Assembly: GCA_029624765.1 (NCBI GenBank)
Contig: JARSSO010000045.1
Coordinates: 62,001-126,000 of the forward strand
Direction: 5' to 3'
Source: Candidatus Contendibacter sp.
Lineage (GTDB): Bacteria; Pseudomonadota; Gammaproteobacteria; Competibacterales; Competibacteraceae
DNA length: 64,000 nucleotides
Part shown: positions 34,708 to 41,651 of the stretch, in pieces
Position numbering within the stretch: position 1 is the first letter of the stretch
Layout: each line of letters opens with the position of its first letter
The notes under the pieces: generated by a model
Databases searched by the model: none
Told to the model about the DNA's origin: nothing
Seen by the model: only the letters and a program-made list of their open reading frames with translations
Program-made: the position numbers and the translations under genes

Positions 34708-36924
34708 TCAACCGTACAGCGTCGCGTTCTTCCGCTGGTGGGTGACGGCTGCCGCCGGTTCGATTCCCACCTCCTCCCGCTTCGCGGCCACCTCGGCGGT
34801 CAGGCACCGATAGAACTCGCGGGCGCTGGGAGTTTCATCCCACAGTTCGTACTGGCGAACCACGGCGGCGACGTCGCCCGGCGTCAGGCGGCCGAGTTGT
34901 TGCACGTGCTCTTTCCACAAGGACGCTTCGTCCAAGTCGCCGCCCAACCGGACGAATTCCTGCGCGAACAGCCCCCAGCGCTGGCCAGGCTTGAGCCAGT
35001 CGAAGCGGATTTTCCATGGGAAGCGCCGCAGGCTGGCCGCGTCCAGGCTCTCCATGAGGTTGGTGGTGGCGATGAAAATCCCGTCGAACGCCTCCATCTG
35101 GGTCAGCAGTTCGTTGACCTGGGTCACTTCCCACGATTGGCGCGCGCCGCGCCGGTCGCGCAGGAACGAATCGGCCTCGTCCAGCACCAGCGCCGTGTCG
35201 CGCTGGCGGGCATCGTCGAACATTGCGGCAAGGCGCTGCTCGGTCTGGCCCACGTACATGTCCAGCAGGTCGGAGGCGCGCTTGACCAGCAACGGCTTCT
35301 CCAGCGCGTCGGCGATATGGCGGGCCAGTTCCGACTTGCCGGTGCCGGCGGGGCCGTGGAAGCAGAAGATGCCGTGCGGGCGGCGTTGCAGCGCCGCGAT
35401 CAGCTTGGGAATGTCCTGATCGACGTTGAGGAAACGCAGGTCATAGCCGGTCGGCACAGTATTGCGCGCCGGCGCCCGCTTTTGCCGCAGCAGGGTCGCC
35501 GACCGGTCGAGCGCTTGCCGCACCAGCGCCCGGTTCGCTTCCAGATCGCCGTTGCCGGCGTGCCGCGCCAGCTTAGCGGCCCGTTCCAGTTGCGCCGGGG
35601 TCAGATGTTCGTGGGCGGCGATGCGCGCCAACCAGTCGTCCTTGCCCGCCCAGTCGCCCAGATGGTGGCGGGCGATCTCGATCCGCACCGACTGGGGCGG
35701 TACGGTGAAGCGGACAGCGTAATCGAACCGGCGCAGGTAGGCCCGGTTCATCGACTCGGCGTCGTTGGTGAGCCACAGCGCCGGCACCGGGTTGTTTTCC
35801 AGGGTGCGGTTGATCCACGCCTTGCCGGCGGTGGCGCTGTCGCCCTCCTCACCGAACAGCCGGGCGAAGGGGTTGTGCTCGAACACGTCCTCCACCTCGT
35901 CGAACAGCAGCAGGGCGTTGTCGCGCCGGGCCAGCAGCCGCTGCCCCAGGTTGAAGGCGCGCAGCCGCCGCTCGCCCCGGATCGGATCGCCGTCCTCGTC
36001 GGCGTAATCCACTTCGTACAGGTCCGCGCCCACCGCCTCGGCCAGCACGGCGGCGAATTCGGTCTTGCCCACGCCCGGCGGGCCGTACAGCAGCAGGTTG
36101 GTGCCAGGAATCCGGCGGTCGAGCGCCGCCCGCAACAAGCCGACCGCCGCCGCCGTATCCCGCTCCAGGTGCGCAAAATGGGCCAGGGTCAGGGTGCGCC
36201 GGGGGGAACGCTTGAGGAAGCGGGCCATCAACGCCTCGGCGTCGGCGTGCGTGGCAAACAGGAGATTGGGCAAATCCCGACGCGTTCCGATCTTGTCCTC
36301 CAGATCGACGCAGGTCGGCGCAACCTCGATCAGGCCAGTGGCGAGCAGGGGGGCGGTGGGGCTTAACGCCGCGCGGACCTCCTCTTGTGGCAAGCCGGTC
36401 AAGCGCGCCAACAGCTTGTACAGCAGTCGGGTCGGCATCGGGCACGATTGTTCCGCGATGGCGCGATGAAACCGCCGATCTCCGTGCAGCAGCGCGGCAA
36501 AGCACAGCACGGCCTGATCGGCCTGGCTCAGGCCCAGCAACTCGGCCAGCCAGCCTATGCTGCGCACCAGCGGCAAATTCGGGTCCACGGGAATTTGCGC
36601 CAGTTCCGCGCGCCGCTGTTGGAGCCGCTGGAGCAGGCGCTCCGCTGACTGAAAGCGCCCGCGCGGGTCCTCGTCCTCTTCGCTCTCGTCCGGCTCGGCG
36701 TCATCGCGTTCGGCCAGGCCGGTCAGGGCCATGAATTCGTCGTTGTCCCAGCAGCGATGGTGATGGAACGGGTGGCGGCGGCGTCCGGCGCGCACCCAGT
36801 CCAGCAGCAGGGCCAGGTCGATCAGCCAGCGGCCCAGCAAGGCGCGATAGGCGGTGGTGTCGTCGTCGTCCAGCGTGGTGAGAGTGGCGACGGGGTTGGC
36901 GTGCAAAAAACGGGGTAGAGTCAT
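34708..36924 (-). CDS. Tandem AAA+ ATPase of unknown role
   Basis: 738 residues. An N-terminal helical region of about 270 residues is followed by two AAA+ modules: the first with GPPGVGKTEFA and LLLFDEVEDVF (about 277-350), the second with HGPAGTGKSELA and TALVLDEADSFL (about 515-580). The 5' end of the gene is duplicated as a truncated copy at 37.8-38.1 kb. Its leader hairpin is shared with the DUF2779 gene and the WYL remnant, so it belongs to the same accessory system. ClpB/VCP-like remodelling is possible; no partner domain identifies a substrate. Confidence 0.8.
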   Translation of the reverse strand: MTLPRFLHANPVATLTTLDDDDTTAYRALLGRWLIDLALLLDWVRAGRRRHPFHHHRCWDNDEFMALTGLAERDDAEPDESEEDEDPRGRFQSAERLLQRLQQRRAELAQIPVDPNLPLVRSIGWLAELLGLSQADQAVLCFAALLHGDRRFHRAIAEQSCPMPTRLLYKLLARLTGLPQEEVRAALSPTAPLLATGLIEVAPTCVDLEDKIGTRRDLPNLLFATHADAEALMARFLKRSPRRTLTLAHFAHLERDTAAAVGLLRAALDRRIPGTNLLLYGPPGVGKTEFAAVLAEAVGADLYEVDYADEDGDPIRGERRLRAFNLGQRLLARRDNALLLFDEVEDVFEHNPFARLFGEEGDSATAGKAWINRTLENNPVPALWLTNDAESMNRAYLRRFDYAVRFTVPPQSVRIEIARHHLGDWAGKDDWLARIAAHEHLTPAQLERAAKLARHAGNGDLEANRALVRQALDRSATLLRQKRAPARNTVPTGYDLRFLNVDQDIPKLIAALQRRPHGIFCFHGPAGTGKSELARHIADALEKPLLVKRASDLLDMYVGQTEQRLAAMFDDARQRDTALVLDEADSFLRDRRGARQSWEVTQVNELLTQMEAFDGIFIATTNLMESLDAASLRRFPWKIRFDWLKPGQRWGLFAQEFVRLGGDLDEASLWKEHVQQLGRLTPGDVAAVVRQYELWDETPSAREFYRCLTAEVAAKREEVGIEPAAAVTHQRKNATLYG

Positions 36925-36973
36925 GAGGCGCTCCGATCAGGTCAATGAACGGAGCGGAGAATACGGCAAACAT

Positions 36974-36990
36974 CCGACAGGATGCGTCGG
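36974..36990. repeat. Leader hairpin repeat, copy A
   Basis: CCGACAGGATGCGTCGG (five-pair stem, seven-base loop), followed by CTGGGTTGAAG. It lies 50 bases upstream of the AAA+ start. Copies B and C are at 38159 and 43689. Confidence 0.75.
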
Positions 36991-37002
36991 CTGGGTTGAA
37001 GT

Positions 37003-37051
37003 GTATGGAGAATCAGACGCAGGATAGCGCGCCCGTTACGGGTCGGTCATG
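37003..37051 (+). pseudogene. Remnant of the 3' end of a WYL regulator gene (deletion scar)
   Basis: Starting at GTGTATGGAG and ending GGGTCGGTCATGAGGC, this short stretch aligns by eye with the last 50 bases of the intact WYL gene (45355-45410) and leads directly into vapC, as the intact WYL gene leads into a vapC remnant. It suggests the WYL body was deleted here. Confidence 0.5.
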
Positions 37052-37057
37052 AGGCGG

Positions 37058-37468
37058 TCATGGCGAATTCAGCCAGTTTTCCACGGTCAGGCCAGGAACC
37101 CGGCTAAACTCGCGGTCGTTATTCGTGACCACGGTCGCGCCCAGCGCCAGGGCATGGGCCGCAATCAGCGTATCCAGAGGCCCAATCGGCGTACCTCGTG
37201 CCTGTAAATACGCACGCAGCGAGCCGTAGGCGGCAGCGGCGGGCGCGTCGAAGGGAGCGATTTCAAAGGTCGCGAGGAACAGCTCCAGCTTGACGAGGTT
37301 GACCGCGCGGCGCTGGCTGGCGGCGATGCCGAAGCGCAACTCGGCCAGCGTGATGGCGGACAGCGCGACCTCGCCCTGTCGCCGACCGTCCAGGCGCCGC
37401 AGAATCGCCTCGAAACCTGGACGCTGGTTCAGCAGATAGATGCAGATATGGGTGTCGAGCAGCACCAT
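37058..37468 (-). CDS. vapC: VapC-type PIN-domain toxin
   Basis: 136-residue PIN ribonuclease. LLDTHICIYLLN carries the first acidic residue, ITLAELRFGI the conserved Glu, and GPLDTLIAAHALALGATVVTNNDREF the remaining acidic residues. The upstream antitoxin gene ends six bases before its start. The 3' end of this gene is duplicated at 45414-45488. Confidence 0.93.
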   Translation of the reverse strand: MVLLDTHICIYLLNQRPGFEAILRRLDGRRQGEVALSAITLAELRFGIAASQRRAVNLVKLELFLATFEIAPFDAPAAAAYGSLRAYLQARGTPIGPLDTLIAAHALALGATVVTNNDREFSRVPGLTVENWLNSP

Positions 37469-37474
37469 GCCGGT

Positions 37475-37702
37475 TCAACCAAAATCCCGCAGTTGATCGG
37501 TTTCGGGTTGCTGGCGTTCCAGATCCAACGGACCGATTTCGTCGAGCAGCGCCTTCAGATCCGGATAGGCGTAGGTTTTCGGCAGCAGAATGACAGCGTT
37601 ACCAACCTTTTTGATGACGACCTCGTCGCCTTCAAAACGGAATTCCTTGGGGAGGCGCACAGCTTGACTGTTGCCGTTGGTAAACAGGCGGGCGGTTTGC
37701 AT
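37475..37702 (-). CDS. vapB: VapB/VagC-type antitoxin
   Basis: 75 residues. [20 protein letters not shown] is the AbrB-like swapped-hairpin DNA-binding domain typical of VagC antitoxins; the C-terminus binds the PIN toxin. ATG 37702 is preferred over a longer open frame since the domain starts there. Together they form a complete type II toxin-antitoxin pair. Confidence 0.92.
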   Translation of the reverse strand: MQTARLFTNGNSQAVRLPKEFRFEGDEVVIKKVGNAVILLPKTYAYPDLKALLDEIGPLDLERQQPETDQLRDFG

Positions 37703-37839
37703 TGCAAGTTCTCGGGCTGAATGTACATCCAAAGTATATACCTTGAACGCTCCGATTCGAGTGCTGGTGTTCGCCGACCAAGTGTAAATCAGCAACCCCG
37801 GCCATCCCTAAATACTCATTAACCACAGGGGAAGGCGAT

Positions 37840-38109
37840 TCAGGCCGTAGCGGGCCGGCGAACCAACTCCGCGAGGGACGGGATCACGTTCAGGCTCGCC
37901 ACCCGATCCTTGAGGCAGGCCATGAATTCGTCGTTGTCCCAGCAGCGATGGTGATGAAAGGGGTGATGGCGGCCCGCGCGCACCCAGTCCAGCAGGGCCA
38001 GGTCGATCAGCCAGCGGCCCAGCAAGGCGCGATAGGCAATAGTGCCATCGTCGTCCAGCGTGGTGAGAGTGGCGACGGGGTTGGCGTGCAAAAAACGGGG
38101 TAGAGTCAT
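37840..38109 (-). pseudogene. Truncated copy of the AAA+ ATPase gene
   Basis: The first 65 or so codons match the start of the 738-residue AAA+ protein almost exactly (MTLPRFLHANPVATLTTLDD ... CWDNDEFMA), with one Leu lost. After base 37918 similarity stops and about 25 unrelated codons follow. Neither AAA+ module is present. The leader upstream is also duplicated (copy B hairpin). Confidence 0.85.
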
Positions 38110-38158
38110 GAGGCGCTCCGATCAGGTCAGTGAACGGAGCGGAGAATACGGCAGGCAT

Positions 38159-38175
38159 CCGACAGGATGGATCGG
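38159..38175. repeat. Leader hairpin repeat, copy B (decayed)
   Basis: CCGACAGGATGGATCGG; compared with copies A and C one stem base is altered, weakening the hairpin. The flanks GGCATCC and CTGGGTTGAAGTG match copy A. Confidence 0.7.
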
Positions 38176-38209
38176 CTGGGTTGAAGTGGTACGGGTAAGG
38201 AAGGAACGG

Positions 38210-38472
38210 ATACAGGTGGCGATTCTGGAGGCCCTGTTCAAGAACCGGCGGTGCGCGTGGGCGACGAGGATGACGATTATTTCCGGCTCATCGCCACGGT
38301 CAATGATACCGCGCAACTGCACTGGTGGCTGCTGTCGTTCGGCTCCAAGGTCGAGGTGTTGGAACCGGACTGGCTGCGCGAGGAAATAGCCCACAACGCC
38401 TATTGGATGAACCGGATGTATTTGAAGCTGACTCCACCACAGGACAGCGTACCCGATGCGGATTGCTCGTAA
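38210..38472 (+). pseudogene. Decayed WYL regulator fragment
   Basis: Two blocks match the intact WYL gene. A short one (about 38216-38261, encoding ILEALFKNRRCA) corresponds to 44838-44876, and a longer one (38255-38472, encoding DEDDDYFRLIATVNDTAQLH to the C-terminus) corresponds to about 45196-45390. They lie in different frames because roughly 300 bases between them are deleted, and the first half of the gene is missing. Confidence 0.85.
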
Positions 38473-38818
38473 GCTACCCGATGAAAACAGAAGATTAGCC
38501 AGTGGAATCACGTAAATCGACTTTGTGGTAAACGTCGCCGAAGCGCAGGCCGCAAGGAATGGATTCTCGAAATCATTCTGTTTAGCAGGCAATCCTCAGA
38601 TTAGAGGATATAGCGCTCCTTTCCGAGTCGTGGAATCCTTGATTCGCTATCAATTTTTAACTAATTGAAAGAGTGATAAATTTCTCAGAGACTAGGGTTA
38701 CGGCGAATACCCACTCTACAACCCAGAAAGGAGTGCTATGGATTATTTATATTTACTCAGCCATTAAGCTGCAAAGCTTAAAAACTGGGAAAATTTAAGC
38801 AAACGGTGAGTCAACGTT
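38473..38818. other. 346-base region without a supported gene
   Basis: GC content falls along this stretch, marking the left edge of the AT-rich insert. A nine-codon frame at 38738-38767 has AAGGAG upstream but is too short to call. TTAAGCT and AGCTTAA near 38763-38780 form a weak hairpin without a T-run. No clear direct repeat matching the right edge was found by eye. Confidence 0.5.
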
Positions 38819-39538
38819 CTATTCACTTATCGATATTAGCCGCAAAAAGTTATTTGCCTTAATTCTTTTCTTTTTAATACCAGCAGCCACTCCACAAATA
38901 TCATAAAAAATATAATCTTGCTTAAATAAAAACAAGAAAGCAGTGATAGGTGCCGAATAATCTACACACAAAAAAGTTACTTTACTAGTATTAAACTTTG
39001 TTGCTAAATATTTAAAATCATCAATAGAACCATCTCTTGCATTGTTAAATCGCTTAATATCAAAAAATAAATTTGGCTCCATTTTATTAAAAATAGATTT
39101 AATGCCATTTAGACCAATACGTTCAAGCTTATAATCACTCACACTCGATAAATAATAAATTGTCTGACAAGTAAGCAATAAGCCATTTAGACAATTATTT
39201 AACTCCAAATAATTTATTATTTGATTTTTACAAACATGCAAATTTGTACCGTCTCTCTTAGTTTCAATGATTAGGAAAGGCGATTGAGTTGGTTGAAAAT
39301 ATTTATCTTGATAATTATAATAAAATGCTATATCAAGATTTTGAAATTCCACACGAGTGATAAAAAAATTAGTATTTAAATCTAAATTTTCATATATAAC
39401 CTTCAAAATCGCTTGTCTTACCTGTTCCTCTGGAGTAAGTAAAATATCAGCATTTCTGATATAGCATTTAATAAATGTCGAACCATCCTTAACAAAGTCA
39501 TTTAGACTAACATCTATTTCATGGCATCTTTTTATCAT
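38819..39538 (-). CDS. HSDR_N-like PD-(D/E)XK nuclease domain protein
   Basis: 239 residues in strongly AT-rich DNA. LLTPEEQVRQAILKVI followed by NLDIAFYY and SPFLIIETKRDG gives the helix, the Asp and the ExK of a PD-(D/E)XK nuclease as in the N-terminus of type I restriction HsdR; NQIINYLELNNCLNGLLLTC fits the following conserved Q...Y helix. No helicase or methylase is attached. It lies 103 bases downstream of the GTPase-like gene on the same strand and is probably its partner. Likely recently acquired. Confidence 0.72.
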   Translation of the reverse strand: MIKRCHEIDVSLNDFVKDGSTFIKCYIRNADILLTPEEQVRQAILKVIYENLDLNTNFFITRVEFQNLDIAFYYNYQDKYFQPTQSPFLIIETKRDGTNLHVCKNQIINYLELNNCLNGLLLTCQTIYYLSSVSDYKLERIGLNGIKSIFNKMEPNLFFDIKRFNNARDGSIDDFKYLATKFNTSKVTFLCVDYSAPITAFLFLFKQDYIFYDICGVAAGIKKKRIKANNFLRLISISE

Positions 39539-39608
39539 TTAGTTCTTAAGTCCTTACTGCTCATTAATGGATTTTTAGATTTCCGAAGTTTGTCCTTTTC
39601 GGGATACA

Positions 39609-39632
39609 TACCCCGCAGCTTGCTGCGGGGTA
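39609..39632. repeat. Strong GC-rich palindrome between GTPase and nuclease genes
   Basis: TACCCCGCAG pairs with CTGCGGGGTA over a CTTG loop, a perfect ten-pair stem inside very AT-rich surroundings. There is no T-run on either side, so it is not a classical terminator; it may be a mobile palindromic unit or limit expression of the downstream nuclease. Confidence 0.7.
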
Positions 39633-39641
39633 ACTATTGCT

Positions 39642-41651
39642 CTAAATAAAGAAATTAAGAACTTTTTGAATTGCTTCCTTCCAAAATTTCTCCGCAAACT
39701 CTTGTAGAACTCTATTTGCTGAGACAGTACTGCCAGGGATTCTTGTATTAATCTCATCTAAGCTTCTACGCAACATGGTACAAACATCTTCGTTATAGCC
39801 TTTTCCTTTACCACGCCTATCAATCATACTTTTCCAGAATACAACATTTTTATTTTGCTTCTCTAAATATTCTTGAACTGTACTCCCAACCCTGCTAACA
39901 AACTCATCATAAGCAATTTCAAATCTTTTTATTATCTCGGGGGTAAGTGACTCTAAATCAGGATGCGTATTTCCTAATTTTCTAATTGTATCAATGACTT
40001 CCTCTTTTATCTCCTTGGTAAATTTTTTCAACATTTCATCTTCATCCGTACCTTCTGAAACAACTTTAGCGTCATAGTATGTATCAAAATTTCTTTCTCC
40101 ATAAATGCCTAAACGACGGTGAATTGCATCTTTTGTATTCCAAGCCGGATAGTGTGATGAATAATATTCTATATATCTATTTATAAATTCTTCATAGACG
40201 AAGCTTGGAATTTTTGAACTTAACTCTGACAACCGCTTTATTTTATCAACAGTAGTATCAATTTCTCTAATGTCGTCATCAGTTACTGCTTGCCCGCTGA
40301 CAATCAAAAGAAACTGGTCTTCTATTTCTTCAATCTCTTTTATTAAGGCTTTTTTTCTATTCTCGATAATATCATCAAGATAAAGAACAATCTCATCTTT
40401 ATAACTTTGAACATCATCTTCAGTGTAGTCAATTAGCCTATTCTTTGAATCATAAAATCTCAAAGCATCATAAAACATAATATTATCTGAGATAAAATCA
40501 ATATTTACACTCTTCAAAGCATTTAAAATTACTCCTTTTTTTATCGAAACACCAGTATCCCAAGTATTATCCCCATCGTTTTCGTTCTCTGGTTCTCCCT
40601 TGCGAGGCATTACAAAAATAACAAAACGTCTTTCAAAATTTTTAGAGCGTTGAGATAGAAAGTACTTGAGCAGTTCCCTTATACTTGCCTCTGGCGCATC
40701 GTTATATCCAGTAGTAAAGAGACAAATTGAATCTTCACTTTCAATATAGTCACGTAGATCAGGTCTTATTGGATTTTCCGCAATTCCTTTAGTATCAATA
40801 ATGGAATCAAATAAAGACAGGTTTGAATCACCTAAAATCTTTTGACTAACAGAGACGTAAATCTTTCGTGGTATAGAAAATGTTTTTTCTTCTCCATAAT
40901 TAATATTCTCAAAATTATCTTTTAACCAAAGCTTCTCATCTTTATCAGGTGAACAAACTAACACAGAATCTTCTTTTGTATAAAATCTCGTATCTAAATT
41001 AGCATTTTTTATTGCAAGATCTTTTAGCTGTTCTACTGATAGTTTTGATGCTTCTTCTTTTGCCATATCAACAAGCTTCTCATTTCCATCCTTATCTTTT
41101 ATTTTCTTCAATTTCAAATTCGTAATAGACCGAATAGCTTTTTTAAGCTCTGCTTCTCCAGTTAAATCTCCTTCTAAAGCATTTTTATATTGTGATTCAC
41201 AAAACTCATTTATATAATTTTCAACAACTTCCCGAGGATGAGGATCAATTTGAATATAAGTTTTATCACTCGGTTTTATGATGACTTCACTAATTGTTGT
41301 GCGACCTGATTTTGCTGGCAGCAATGATTCATGCTTATCTTTTATTGTTACTAACTTTTTACCAACCATTTCTTCTCTATCAAATTTCCCTATTAAATCA
41401 AACAGATGACAAATTGCAGTTGTCTTTCCAGCACCAACCGAACCGATAAAAACCACTTTGTATTTTTCTATTTTCAATACTGAATTAATTTTCTCTAGTC
41501 TAGATAATTTAGACTCAAGAGATTTTTTCTTCAGATGTTTGAAGACATTGTTTTGAGAATCACCGATATTTAGCATTTCCATATTTATATCATTTTTCAG
41601 ACTGGCTATTTTCCCAATAACCTCATAATTATTAATCTTGGTAGTACTCAT
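39642..41651 (-). CDS. Large P-loop GTPase-like protein (dynamin/septin-like), AT-rich insert
   Basis: 669 residues if started at the internal ATG 41651, which has GAGGAA eight bases upstream. Walker A/G1 is FIGSVGAGKTTAICHLF, a switch Thr lies in SGRTTISEV, G3 is DSIIDTKGIAENP; a canonical NKxD G4 is not seen (MPRKGE at the expected place). The C-terminal half is helical and charged with coiled-coil tendency. In the present DNA this frame is continuous with the DUF2779 gene upstream. Base and codon use differ sharply from all other genes here except the nuclease that follows. Function unknown; GTPase rather than ATPase is inferred from G3. Confidence 0.7.
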   Translation of the reverse strand: MSTTKINNYEVIGKIASLKNDINMEMLNIGDSQNNVFKHLKKKSLESKLSRLEKINSVLKIEKYKVVFIGSVGAGKTTAICHLFDLIGKFDREEMVGKKLVTIKDKHESLLPAKSGRTTISEVIIKPSDKTYIQIDPHPREVVENYINEFCESQYKNALEGDLTGEAELKKAIRSITNLKLKKIKDKDGNEKLVDMAKEEASKLSVEQLKDLAIKNANLDTRFYTKEDSVLVCSPDKDEKLWLKDNFENINYGEEKTFSIPRKIYVSVSQKILGDSNLSLFDSIIDTKGIAENPIRPDLRDYIESEDSICLFTTGYNDAPEASIRELLKYFLSQRSKNFERRFVIFVMPRKGEPENENDGDNTWDTGVSIKKGVILNALKSVNIDFISDNIMFYDALRFYDSKNRLIDYTEDDVQSYKDEIVLYLDDIIENRKKALIKEIEEIEDQFLLIVSGQAVTDDDIREIDTTVDKIKRLSELSSKIPSFVYEEFINRYIEYYSSHYPAWNTKDAIHRRLGIYGERNFDTYYDAKVVSEGTDEDEMLKKFTKEIKEEVIDTIRKLGNTHPDLESLTPEIIKRFEIAYDEFVSRVGSTVQEYLEKQNKNVVFWKSMIDRRGKGKGYNEDVCTMLRRSLDEINTRIPGSTVSANRVLQEFAEKFWKEAIQKVLNFFI

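Noticed and set aside
38738..38767. Nine-codon frame with a good AAGGAG site
   Set aside because: Too short to support; perhaps the start of a gene truncated by the insert, but no downstream continuation was found.
39575..39757. 60-codon frame overlapping the end of the GTPase gene
   Set aside because: Overlaps the GTPase 3' end in another frame and runs through the palindrome; no ribosome site.
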